Below the pieces are notes generated by a model. That model searched no databases and was not told the origin of the DNA. It saw only the letters and a list, made by a program, of their open reading frames with translations. A program made the translations under genes and the position numbers. A stretch of 31,685 bases of DNA from an uncultured Bacilli bacterium (GTDB lineage Bacteria > Bacillota_I > Bacilli_A > RF39 > UBA660). The DNA lies in NCBI GenBank assembly GCA_934101225.1, contig CAKOQK010000015.1, forward strand, positions 1-31,685, given 5' to 3'. This document shows positions 1 through 6,932 of this stretch, in pieces; positions within the stretch are counted from its first letter, which is position 1; every line of letters begins with the position of its first letter.

Positions 1-1083
1 CTACAAAATCTTTATTAATATCTCATTAATCAAATATAAATATTTAGGACTTATAAATACATAACCATCTTTAACAATTAGTTCTTTATTCTTAACTAAA
101 TTATTAATATCATATTTATCTTCTAATTTAACTCCATATTTATTCTCAAATTCTTTTAAATTAATTCCTTTCATCTTTCTTAATCCAAGCATAACTTCAT
201 CATACATTTTATCATCTAAACTTAACAAGCTTTCATTTAAATGATAATCACCACTCATATATCTACTTAAATTTCTAGTATTATCATACCTAAATCCATC
301 CATATAACCTGATGCTCCGAGTCCAAACCCATAATACTCCTCATTATTCCAATAACTTAAATTGTGTCTTGATTCATACCCCTTTAAAGCAAAATTACTT
401 ATCTCATAATGATTATATTTATGCTTCTTTAAATAATTAATAATAGTAAAATACATTTTAGAATCTAATTCTTCATTTATAGGATTAATACCTTCATTAT
501 ATATTTTAGTATGTTTTTCTATTTGTAATGAATAAGTACTTATATGATTTGGTTTTAATTTAACTAAAAGTAAAAGATCCTTTTTCAAAGTTTTAATATT
601 TTCTTCAGGAATTCCATAAATTAAATCTAAATTAATATTATTTATTCCTTTATTTCTTATCATATTAATTTTATTTTGAATATCTTTAAACTCTACTTTT
701 CTTTCCATAAAACCAAGATTATCTATATTAAAAGATTCAATACCAATACTTAGTCTATTAACTTTATTTTTAACTAATAAATCAATTAATTCTTCATTTA
801 TATCACAAGGATTACATTCAAAAGTATATTCATAATCTTCTTTTATTTTAACTGCACTTAATATACTAAATAATTTATCTAACTGCTTACTATTTAAACA
901 AGATGGTGTTCCCCCACCAATATAAACTGTCTCCATCTCTTCATAATTATAGTATTCATCTATTTCTTTTTTTAATGCATCTAAATAATTATCTATCATT
1001 TTATCATTCTTAAACATTTTACAAAAATCACAATAAGAACAAATATGACTGCAAAAAGGAATATGGATATACATATGTTTCAT
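1..1083 (-). CDS. hemW: HemW-like radical SAM protein (heme chaperone)
   Basis: This 360-residue protein belongs to the HemW/HemN-like radical SAM family, once annotated as oxygen-independent coproporphyrinogen oxidase; HemW members bind heme and deliver it to membrane enzymes rather than decarboxylating coproporphyrinogen. The N-terminus carries the CX3CX2C cluster motif (C11, C15, C18) that ligates the 4Fe-4S cluster, followed by GGGTPS at residues 56-61, the SAM-binding glycine motif. The length is close to the usual 375-380 residues and both ends are complete: the stop is the first codon at the window edge. The ATG is preceded by AGGTGAG at good spacing. It follows recO on the same strand with a hairpin between them. 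HemW rather than HemN is chosen from length and the motif set; the function is inferred from family membership. Confidence 0.85.
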   Translation of the reverse strand: MKHMYIHIPFCSHICSYCDFCKMFKNDKMIDNYLDALKKEIDEYYNYEEMETVYIGGGTPSCLNSKQLDKLFSILSAVKIKEDYEYTFECNPCDINEELIDLLVKNKVNRLSIGIESFNIDNLGFMERKVEFKDIQNKINMIRNKGINNINLDLIYGIPEENIKTLKKDLLLLVKLKPNHISTYSLQIEKHTKIYNEGINPINEELDSKMYFTIINYLKKHKYNHYEISNFALKGYESRHNLSYWNNEEYYGFGLGASGYMDGFRYDNTRNLSRYMSGDYHLNESLLSLDDKMYDEVMLGLRKMKGINLKEFENKYGVKLEDKYDINNLVKNKELIVKDGYVFISPKYLYLINEILIKIL

Positions 1084-1108
1084 TAATACTCACCTATATC
1101 ATTATAAA

Positions 1109-1135
1109 CAAAAATATAGCATTTTTAAAGTGCTA
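1109..1135 (-). terminator. weak intrinsic terminator between recO and hemW
   Basis: On the minus strand AGCACTTT and AAAATGCT form a short stem with one C-A mismatch, extended by a flanking T-A pair, followed by TATTTTTG. It lies just past the recO stop and before the hemW ribosome site. The stem is short and AT-rich, so termination may be partial and hemW may be read through from recO. Confidence 0.45.
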
Positions 1136-1137
1136 CA

Positions 1138-1863
1138 TTACTCTATTAATTCATTTAAAAATTTTTTACTCTTTAAATATAAACCAGTATATCTATCATA
1201 ATAAGTATTAACAAAATAATTAATATTCTTTATTACATTATCACTTATTTTTAGTTCACTTATAGATTTAATATCTACTAAATAATACATTCTAAGCATT
1301 TTTAATGTTTTACTATCATAAATAATTTCATTAGTATAACAATTTTTACAAATATAACCACCTACATCAGGATCTATCGTAACTATATTACTTTTTTTAC
1401 CACATTTACAGCATGTATTAAAATCAAATCCAACACCTAAATAATCTAAATATTTAAGTTCTAAAATATTTGTCATAACCATTGGATTTAACCCTTCATC
1501 TATTTTATATAAAGTAGTAATTAATAAATTATATATTTCTTCATCATTATTTTGTTTCATAACTTGAGTAGTTAAATCAATTAAAAAGGACATATAACTA
1601 ATTAAGATTATGTCCTTTTTTATATTTTTAAATTCATTAATTATATCGGCACTTTTTAAAGTACTTAATTTATTATCATTATAATATAAATAGAAAGAAC
1701 CATAAGTTAAATTAACTGTAAAACTTCTAAGAGGACTTTTAATATTTTTAGCTCCTTTAGCAATTGCACCTATCATTCCCTCTTTAGTTAAAATATTAAC
1801 TATTTTACTTGTTTCACCATAATTAACATTACTTGCTATAATTCCTTCTACTTGTTTTAACAT
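1138..1863 (-). CDS. recO: DNA repair protein RecO
   Basis: RecO mediates loading of RecA on SSB-coated single strands in the RecFOR recombination-repair pathway. The 241-residue product has the family start (an OB-fold beginning with VEGIIASNVNYGETSKIV) and the family zinc ribbon, here CCKC at residues 151-154 and CKNC at 172-175. Length is typical for Firmicutes RecO (about 250). The ATG is preceded by AAAAGAGG, which overlaps the stop of the tiny yqzL-like gene upstream, suggesting translational coupling. The order era - yqzL - recO is the ordinary Bacilli arrangement, here interrupted by one extra gene. Confidence 0.93.
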   Translation of the reverse strand: MLKQVEGIIASNVNYGETSKIVNILTKEGMIGAIAKGAKNIKSPLRSFTVNLTYGSFYLYYNDNKLSTLKSADIINEFKNIKKDIILISYMSFLIDLTTQVMKQNNDEEIYNLLITTLYKIDEGLNPMVMTNILELKYLDYLGVGFDFNTCCKCGKKSNIVTIDPDVGGYICKNCYTNEIIYDSKTLKMLRMYYLVDIKSISELKISDNVIKNINYFVNTYYDRYTGLYLKSKKFLNELIE

Positions 1864-1869
1864 ATAATT

Positions 1870-1947
1870 CTAACCTCTTTTATATTTCATATAATATTTA
1901 ATTTCGCCAGTTTCTTTAAATTTTTCCCATGCTTCTTCTTTTGTCAT
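1870..1947 (-). CDS. yqzL: YqzL-like microprotein (25 aa)
   Basis: A 25-codon gene starts at ATG (1945-1947) with AAAGGGAA about six bases upstream, and ends in TAG just before recO. It reads MTKEEAWEKFKETGEIKYY then five to six more residues. YqzL proteins of Bacilli are about 45 residues, sit between era and recO, and share the pattern of an aromatic/Trp-containing helix, a 'F..TG.i..Y..yk' core and a basic end, which is what is seen here in shortened form. The function of YqzL is unknown. The assignment rests on position, ribosome site and this short pattern; a chance ORF is possible but unlikely given the good ribosome site and tight packing. Confidence 0.65.
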   Translation of the reverse strand: MTKEEAWEKFKETGEIKYYMKYKRG

Positions 1948-1949
1948 AT

Positions 1950-1981
1950 AAATTCCCTTTCTATTTATATATTGGGAATTT
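1950..1981 (-). promoter_or_regulatory. inverted repeat covering the yqzL ribosome site
   Basis: AAATTCCC and GGGAATTT form a perfect 8-bp inverted repeat with a 16-base loop. The 3' arm holds the GGGAA of the yqzL-like gene's Shine-Dalgarno sequence. There is no U-tract, so it does not look like a terminator; if it folds in the mRNA it would hide the ribosome site of yqzL and, through coupling, affect recO. This regulatory role is inference. Confidence 0.3.
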
Positions 1982-1984
1982 AAA

Positions 1985-3049
1985 TTATCTTTTATTCACT
2001 CTTTGATTAACTTTTTCTTGAAATGTAAGTATTATTGAATTTCGATCTATTGGAATATCTTGTTCAAATAATTCGGCACAAATTGTTTTTATCATTTCAG
2101 AATCAAGTTCATTACCATTATAATTATAATTTAGATTTTCAATTGCTTCATTAATTGTTTCATAGCTATGAGATTCTAAATAATACTTACTTAAAAAATT
2201 ATCAATTTTTAAGTAAACTTCACCACTAATTTGATGGCGTAAATTAGCTACTCTTATAAACATTTTAAATTTATTTATTGGCATATGAGTTAAACGATAA
2301 AAGTCTAGAATATTTATTTGATTATTTTCAATCATATAATATAAGTTTAAGCATAACTTTTTAAAATCCAATTCACGTTTTTGTAAAGTTTTTCGATATT
2401 CTTCAATTAAATTTAACACTTTTTCATTATTTTCTTCTTTGGCTTTTTTTAATATATTTCGAATATCACCATTGTCAATTCTATATCTCTTAAAAATATA
2501 ATTTGGATAATGATCATTACTATTAAGATATGCATTTATTAAATTTGTTATTCTATCATAAGAAGATTCTTTAGTTGTTTCTTTATTTTCTGGTTTTTGA
2601 TTTTTTTGTATTAAAATAAGTAGTTTTTCATATTTAGCCATTAATAATGTTTCACTATCCGGAAATTTTTCACAATATTCCTTAATACATGATTTAACAT
2701 AATATTTATTATAGTTTTCATATATTGTTTTATAGTCTTCTTCTGTTGTAGCTTTTAATAAACTAAGAGCAACTGAATAATTTTTAGCTGTTCCATTGTT
2801 TTTTAATGGATAAAGCTTTTGACGTCTTTTTGAATAATAATTTTCTAATATATTAAGTTCTTCCTCAGTTGGTTTTGGTTCTATAACATTTCTTTTAAAC
2901 ATATTTAAATATGTAGAAATATTTCCAATTGTTACTCCATATTTTTTTGCCATTTCATCTCTAACGTTTTCCCCGTACTCTGTTTCTAATAAACGATAAA
3001 ATGTTTCTTGTCCTATTTTAATTCTTTCTTCTATTGTATACTTTGCCAT
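1985..3049 (-). CDS. uncharacterised protein with N-terminal HTH
   Basis: A 354-residue, lysine-rich, soluble protein that I do not recognise. Residues about 5-55 (TIEERIKIGQETFYRLLETE, then AKKYGVTIGNISTYLNMFKR) look like a helix-turn-helix of the kind that reads DNA; two further segments with a similar helix-turn-helix cadence occur near residues 180-200 (YIFKRYRIDNGDIRNILKKA) and 250-270 (YRLTHMPINKFKMFIRVANL). No signal peptide, membrane segment or catalytic motif is visible. The ATG has AAGGGAG upstream. The gene is inserted between era and the yqzL-recO pair, which are normally adjacent in Bacilli, and is packed tightly (20 bp after era's stop side), so it is probably cotranscribed with them. 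Regulatory or structural DNA-binding function is a guess. Confidence 0.7.
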   Translation of the reverse strand: MAKYTIEERIKIGQETFYRLLETEYGENVRDEMAKKYGVTIGNISTYLNMFKRNVIEPKPTEEELNILENYYSKRRQKLYPLKNNGTAKNYSVALSLLKATTEEDYKTIYENYNKYYVKSCIKEYCEKFPDSETLLMAKYEKLLILIQKNQKPENKETTKESSYDRITNLINAYLNSNDHYPNYIFKRYRIDNGDIRNILKKAKEENNEKVLNLIEEYRKTLQKRELDFKKLCLNLYYMIENNQINILDFYRLTHMPINKFKMFIRVANLRHQISGEVYLKIDNFLSKYYLESHSYETINEAIENLNYNYNGNELDSEMIKTICAELFEQDIPIDRNSIILTFQEKVNQRVNKR

Positions 3050-3069
3050 ATTTTATATCTCCCTTTTCA

Positions 3070-3951
3070 TTAAAAATCTTTAAAACCTAGCTCGCTTAGG
3101 TATCTTTCTTTATCACGCCAATTTTTAATTGTTTTAACATACAGTTCTAAATATACTTGTTTACCAAGTAATTCTTCCATATCACATCTAGCTAAAGAGC
3201 CAATTTGTTTAAGCATTGATCCTTGTGATCCAATAATTATCTTCTTTAAATTATTTCTCTCAACTATTATATCAACATACACTTCCATTAAAGAGCCCTT
3301 ATCTTTTAAATGAGTAACAACGCATGTAACTGAGTGTGGTACTTCTTCTTCGGTTAAATTAAGAACCTTTTCTCTAACAAGTTCTCCAAGCATGAATTCA
3401 AGCGATGTATTAGTAATTGTTCCATCATCATAGTATTTAATTTCATCTGTTAAATACCCTTTAATTACTTTAATTAATCTTTCAACATTATCATCTTTTA
3501 AAGCACTAATAGGAACTATATCACTAAAATCATATAACTCTTTATAATCATTTATTGATTTTAATATTTGTTCATCACTTAATTTATCTATTTTATTTAA
3601 AACAAGAATAACTGGTGTTTCAATATTTTTAAAAGTCTGTGATATAAATTTATCTCCTCTTCCAATTGGTGCAGATGCATCTACAACAAATAAAATAGCA
3701 TCTATATCTTCTAGGGATTCATAAGTTTGTTTATTTAAATATTTTCCTAATTTATCTTGAGGTTTATGAATTCCTGGAGTGTCTACAAAAATAATTTGTG
3801 TTTCTTTATCATTATAAACCCCTTGAATTGCGTTCCTAGTTGTTCCAGCAACATTAGAAACTATTGCTATATGTTTTTTTAATATTGTATTCATTAAGGT
3901 ACTCTTACCCGTATTTGGTCTACCTATTATACTTACAAATCCACTTTTCAT
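3070..3951 (-). CDS. era: GTPase Era
   Basis: Era binds the 3' end of 16S rRNA and helps 30S ribosome assembly. The 293-residue product shows G1 GRPNTGKS (10-17), G2 around GTTR (36-39), G3 DTPG (57-60) and G4 NKID (119-122), followed by a C-terminal KH domain with the GSQGSMLKQIG loop typical of Era. The ATG is preceded by AAGGATG. A structured RNA with an intrinsic terminator lies immediately upstream, so era is either read through from the cdd cluster, regulated by that terminator, or driven by a promoter I cannot see in the about 25 bases after the terminator. Confidence 0.97.
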   Translation of the reverse strand: MKSGFVSIIGRPNTGKSTLMNTILKKHIAIVSNVAGTTRNAIQGVYNDKETQIIFVDTPGIHKPQDKLGKYLNKQTYESLEDIDAILFVVDASAPIGRGDKFISQTFKNIETPVILVLNKIDKLSDEQILKSINDYKELYDFSDIVPISALKDDNVERLIKVIKGYLTDEIKYYDDGTITNTSLEFMLGELVREKVLNLTEEEVPHSVTCVVTHLKDKGSLMEVYVDIIVERNNLKKIIIGSQGSMLKQIGSLARCDMEELLGKQVYLELYVKTIKNWRDKERYLSELGFKDF

Positions 3952-3974
3952 ATTACCACATCCTTATTATTTTA

Positions 3975-4012
3975 ATAAAAAAATTAAAGACTAGTCAATC
4001 AGACTAGTCTTT
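3975..4012 (-). terminator. strong intrinsic terminator of the small RNA upstream of era
   Basis: On the minus strand an 11-bp perfect stem (AAAGACTAGTC / GACTAGTCTTT) with a five-base loop is followed by AATTTTTTTATT. It ends the small RNA described at 3976-4086 and stands 24 bases before the era start codon, so it can also act as an attenuator of era. Confidence 0.88.
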
Positions 4013-4086
4013 GTCTATGCCTATCGGCACCTGTCATAGTATATACCATAAATGGTATGATACTGTCTAAGCATTTCTGCTCCTGT
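3976..4086 (-). ncRNA. structured small RNA with two tandem ACAGG-hairpin-TAGACA motifs, unknown family
   Basis: A roughly 110-nt transcript is defined by a promoter (4093-4121) and a strong terminator (3975-4012). It contains two 23-nt motifs at 4064-4086 and 4012-4034, exactly 52 nt apart. Both read ACAGG, a 4-nt arm, a GAWA tetraloop, the complementary 4-nt arm, then TAGACA. The arms are AGCA/TGCT in the first copy and TGCC/GGCA in the second: the sequence differs but pairing is kept, which is strong evidence for RNA structure. Each motif is followed by a hairpin: AGTAT and ATACCA with their complements ATACT and TGGTAT after the first, and the terminator after the second. The predicted start falls at the first base of the first motif. 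It is not a known riboswitch I can name; it may be a trans-acting sRNA, an era leader element, or a partner of the adjacent PemK-like gene. Confidence 0.72.
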
Positions 4087-4092
4087 ATCTAT

Positions 4093-4121
4093 ATACTACT
4101 ACATTATTATATTCTAGTCAA
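4093..4121 (-). promoter_or_regulatory. sigma-A-type promoter of the small RNA
   Basis: TTGACT (4116-4121), a 17-bp spacer and TAGTAT (4093-4098) on the minus strand. The expected start point, about seven bases on, coincides with the start of the first ACAGG motif. It lies just past the stop of the PemK-like gene. Confidence 0.7.
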
Positions 4122-4143
4122 GATAATTTTATACTAAAAATAT

Positions 4144-4764
4144 TTATAAAGTATATTCTTTAATAATATTGCTATCTATTTCTTTCATTTTTTCATTTGA
4201 TATTCTTATCTCATTAATATAATCATATTCACTAAATGGTGGAATAATTGACATTTTACTAATAGTTTTCATATGTTCGATTAATGCATATGAAGTAATA
4301 TTATCACGTTTACTGTAATATTTTAAAGAATTTTTTATTTTTTTCTTTTTTGCGTTATCACTTTCTTTTGAATAATTTAATCTAAGTTTTTCTATTTCGC
4401 TATCAAGAATTAAAACATTTCCCAAATCAACACTTTTTTTATGTTTTTTGGATGAAATAGGAATAACATGTAAGACAGGATTATATGCTGTGTCTCCTTT
4501 AGAAACAACGATTGCAAAATGATCTCCTGAAAATTCACTTCCTATATTTACTCCAAATCTAACTTTTATTACACTTCCTCTACTATATCTTCTAAAGTAT
4601 AATGGTTTATTTTCTATCTCATATAGTAATGTATTGCTATTTTTTAAAATGGTATTTTCAAAATTAGTATACTTATCGCCTAAATTCATATCTGAAATTC
4701 TTACAAAATTCACATGAGCGTTGGTTAATTTTTTATGTTTTATTTCTGAAGATAATTCATTCAT
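4144..4764 (-). CDS. PemK/MazF-family protein, no partner antitoxin gene
   Basis: A 206-residue protein with a PemK/MazF (CcdB-fold) core at about residues 60-160: GSVIKVRFG, GSEFSGDHFAIVVSK and PVLHVIPISSK match the family pattern (RG.i..v.f....GsE..g.rpaiVis, v.vvPiTs). MazF/PemK toxins are endoribonucleases. This form is longer than classical MazF (about 110 residues), with a 60-residue N-terminal extension and a lysine-rich insertion near 130-150. No antitoxin gene of MazE/PemI type is next to it; upstream is the cytidine-deaminase paralogue, whose TAG stop forms part of this gene's AGGATGTGAT ribosome site, so it is translationally coupled to the cdd operon. Downstream is the structured small RNA. 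Whether it is an active RNase is not shown by the sequence. Confidence 0.8.
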   Translation of the reverse strand: MNELSSEIKHKKLTNAHVNFVRISDMNLGDKYTNFENTILKNSNTLLYEIENKPLYFRRYSRGSVIKVRFGVNIGSEFSGDHFAIVVSKGDTAYNPVLHVIPISSKKHKKSVDLGNVLILDSEIEKLRLNYSKESDNAKKKKIKNSLKYYSKRDNITSYALIEHMKTISKMSIIPPFSEYDYINEIRISNEKMKEIDSNIIKEYTL

Positions 4765-4777
4765 TTATAATCACATC

Positions 4778-5146
4778 CTAATAAATATTTTCGATTAAAT
4801 TTCCCACTTTTATTATTCTTTCTTCTCTATTTATATCATATAAAAATATTTCACAATCATTTTCATAAAATTCCTTAATCATATTTTTATTAATATTTTT
4901 TAAATCATTTAAATTTTTAGAACTTGTCATAATATATAAACTATCAAAATCTTTTTTTCTATATCCATGACTAACCGCGTTTGCTATTGCAGCTTCCTCT
5001 GCATAAATTGTACTTCTAAAAATATCATTTTTAACAATAACGCCTGCAAATAACTTTCCATCATTCATCTTTGCTACAGCGCTATAAAAAACACTATCAT
5101 GAGGAGCATAACAATTACTTAATAATCTTTCTAATTCTCTTATCAT
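4778..5146 (-). CDS. cytidine deaminase paralogue lacking zinc ligands (pseudoenzyme)
   Basis: A 122-residue protein of the small homotetrameric cytidine deaminase fold, clearly paralogous to the gene just upstream (same positions: YAEEAAIANAVSHG at 48-61 against CAEQVAIANAFSEG). The first zinc-ligand Cys is Tyr48, while the proton-shuttling Glu50 remains; the PCxxC motif that supplies the other two ligands is gone, replaced by an Asn/Lys/Leu-rich stretch around residues 78-90. It therefore should not bind catalytic zinc. It starts one base before the stop of the intact cdd (TAATG junction), so the two are coupled. It may assemble with the active paralogue, or bind nucleosides without deaminating them; both are inference. 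Confidence 0.8.
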   Translation of the reverse strand: MIRELERLLSNCYAPHDSVFYSAVAKMNDGKLFAGVIVKNDIFRSTIYAEEAAIANAVSHGYRKKDFDSLYIMTSSKNLNDLKNINKNMIKEFYENDCEIFLYDINREERIIKVGNLIENIY

Positions 5147-5526
5147 TAGTCCTCCAATTTAAACGGATAAGGGCAAATATCTGCTACTGTAAATTCTTTA
5201 CACTTTCCTCTATTATTATAGCAAAAAACCTTAGCATCAGGCAAGAAATATTCATGTAGTAATTCCCTGCACATAAAACATGGCATACATATTCCTTTGC
5301 TTGATCCCATTACATGTATTTCTTTAAAATCTTTAACGGAAAATCCTTCACTAAATGCATTTGCAATAGCAACTTGTTCTGCACACATTCCACTTTTACC
5401 ATCTTTATTTTCAATATTTACTCCTATTACTTCTTGATTATTTTGCATAACAATCACACATGCAACTTTATAATTAGAAATATTAGCATAAGCATTTTTC
5501 ATAATTAGTTTTAAATTATCTTTCAT
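5146..5526 (-). CDS. cdd: cytidine deaminase
   Basis: Cdd converts cytidine and deoxycytidine to uridine and deoxyuridine in pyrimidine salvage. The 126-residue product keeps the full zinc site: Cys48 and catalytic Glu50 in MCAEQ, and Cys83/Cys86 in PCFMC, plus the C-terminal CPYPF signature of the family. Ribosome site GGAGAG precedes the ATG, which overlaps the dgkA stop as ATGA. Position between dgkA and era is the standard Bacilli arrangement. Uniquely here it is followed by a zinc-site-less copy of itself. Confidence 0.93.
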   Translation of the reverse strand: MKDNLKLIMKNAYANISNYKVACVIVMQNNQEVIGVNIENKDGKSGMCAEQVAIANAFSEGFSVKDFKEIHVMGSSKGICMPCFMCRELLHEYFLPDAKVFCYNNRGKCKEFTVADICPYPFKLED

Positions 5527-5906
5527 AAACTCTCCAACACTAAAATAATTTTAGGAATAAAAATCATTAATCCAATAATAACTGCTGTTATAGCAAGTAT
5601 TAAAACTGTTCCGGCAGCCGTATCTTTAACAACCTTAGCTCTTTCATTATAATCCTTAGTATACATATCAACTAAGTTTTCAATTGTCGTATTAATAACC
5701 TCAGCTGCTAAAACTAATCCTATTAATAAAACCAAAATAATCCATTCAATCATACTTATCTTAAGTAAAAAAGACATAATAACAACAAGTATTGCTACAC
5801 TAACATGGATTTTCATATTAGGTTCATTACTAACAACATCATCTATTCCTTTAAATGCATAACCAAATGATTTTTTTAATCTCTTAATCGATAATACCTT
5901 TTTCAT
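5523..5906 (-). CDS. dgkA: undecaprenol/diacylglycerol kinase DgkA family
   Basis: A 127-residue integral membrane kinase with three hydrophobic segments (about residues 30-50, 53-72 and 97-122). It shows the family motif AEVINTTIENLVD (68-80) and KDTAAGTV (93-100). In Gram-positive bacteria this enzyme phosphorylates undecaprenol, recycling the lipid carrier for peptidoglycan. It starts 23 bases inside the end of ybeY, with AAGGA upstream, and its TGA stop overlaps the cdd start, so ybeY-dgkA-cdd are a coupled operon. Confidence 0.93.
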   Translation of the reverse strand: MKKVLSIKRLKKSFGYAFKGIDDVVSNEPNMKIHVSVAILVVIMSFLLKISMIEWIILVLLIGLVLAAEVINTTIENLVDMYTKDYNERAKVVKDTAAGTVLILAITAVIIGLMIFIPKIILVLESL

Positions 5907-6324
5907 TTAATATTTCCTTCTGTAAATCAAACATTTCTTTTTCTTCTTTTTCTCCTAAAGTATGATCATAACCAAGTAGATGTAAAAGACCATGAATGCA
6001 TAAAAATGATAATTCCCTCTTTTCACTATGACCATATTCTATAGCTTGTTCTTTCATTCTATCTATTGAAACATATATTTCTCCAAGCATATTAACTGGG
6101 CCTTGTAAAGCGCCATTATCATTAAACGCAAAAGAAATAACATCAGTTGGTCTATCAATACCTCTATATTTCTTATTTATCTTATGTATCTCTTCATTAT
6201 TAATAAAAATTACTGAAAAATAAACATTCTTAAGTTTTAACTTATTACAAGCAAAATCAAATAAATCATTTAAATAATCATATTCTTTATAACCATATTC
6301 ATCTATTATATCATAACTATTCAT
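5884..6324 (-). CDS. ybeY: endoribonuclease YbeY (16S rRNA maturation)
   Basis: A 146-residue metal-dependent RNase involved in 16S rRNA 3'-end maturation and ribosome quality control. The family zinc motif H3xH5xH is present as HGLLHLLGYDH (His111, His115, His121), with the upstream conserved block YRGIDRPTDVISFAF. The ATG has GGAGTGG upstream and overlaps the TGA stop of the VanZ-like gene (ATGA). In B. subtilis the neighbours would be phoH and yqfF on the upstream side; here a VanZ-like gene is found instead. Confidence 0.95.
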   Translation of the reverse strand: MNSYDIIDEYGYKEYDYLNDLFDFACNKLKLKNVYFSVIFINNEEIHKINKKYRGIDRPTDVISFAFNDNGALQGPVNMLGEIYVSIDRMKEQAIEYGHSEKRELSFLCIHGLLHLLGYDHTLGEKEEKEMFDLQKEILNEKGIID

Positions 6325-6932
6325 ATTACCACTCCATACAAATTAAGTATTATTATCACTAATATAGCAATTATTAACACACATATTAAATTTAATAAAA
6401 AACTATTTTTTACTCTTTCACTAGTCTTTTTAAATATAAACTCACTTATTAAATAGAAAAGATATCCAACTACTCCACCAACCACATTTAAAATTATATC
6501 ATCTACATCAAAGCTTCTACCTAAAAGTAACTGAATAGTCTCAACAGTTGAACTAACAATAAGTGTAATTAAAAAACTATAAGTTATATTTTTAGTCTTA
6601 CAATAATAACTAGTATAATAACCAAATGGAATGAATAAAACTACATTTCCTATCACATTACGATAAAATAATTTAGATGTAACACTATATCTAAATATTT
6701 CTTTAAAAGGAATAAAATTATTACTATAAGAAGAAAAATCAGTCGCTGTTACCAAACTAAATAACATTATAACATAAGCTATAAAAACTAAATTAATTAT
6801 CTCTTTATATATCTCTAACTTAGTACGATTTGCCAAGCTATAAGCAATCTTTAAACATATTGTAGTAATCATACATAATAATAAGATAGGCCATAAATCA
6901 ACTATAATTTCAATTGCTGCTTTGGGTATCAC
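6321..6932 (-). CDS. VanZ-like membrane protein
   Basis: A multi-pass membrane protein with about five hydrophobic segments and the VanZ-family core: FIPFKEI, then a stretch with GNVVLFIPFGYY, then ETIQLLLGRSFDVDDIILNVVGGVVGY. VanZ-like proteins are small membrane proteins of mostly unknown function; VanZ itself gives low-level teicoplanin resistance. Start choice is uncertain. The open frame extends up to 6989 (222 codons), but the only good ribosome site is AAGGTG six bases before a GTG at 6930-6932, which also cuts the overlap with yqfD to 23 bases; ATG at 6948-6950 is an alternative. It is placed between yqfD and ybeY, where phoH and yqfF usually lie. Confidence 0.75.
   Translation of the reverse strand: MIPKAAIEIIVDLWPILLLCMITTICLKIAYSLANRTKLEIYKEIINLVFIAYVIMLFSLVTATDFSSYSNNFIPFKEIFRYSVTSKLFYRNVIGNVVLFIPFGYYTSYYCKTKNITYSFLITLIVSSTVETIQLLLGRSFDVDDIILNVVGGVVGYLFYLISEFIFKKTSERVKNSFLLNLICVLIIAILVIIILNLYGVVI

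Noticed and set aside
3976..4086. T-box, SRP RNA, or a standard riboswitch (c-di-GMP, SAM, FMN, ZTP, yybP-ykoY, guanidine-II)
   Set aside because: None of the conserved core sequences of those families could be found; the two GAWA loops do not match the ACGR loops of guanidine-II, and there is no T-box sequence.
5071..5508. Plus-strand ORFs of about 60 codons over the cdd genes
   Set aside because: They are antisense shadows of two clear cytidine-deaminase-fold genes and lack ribosome sites.
5146..6324. TGA read as tryptophan (Mycoplasma code)
   Set aside because: TGA serves as stop at tight ATGA junctions (5523, 6321, 30951) and Trp residues in PolC use TGG.
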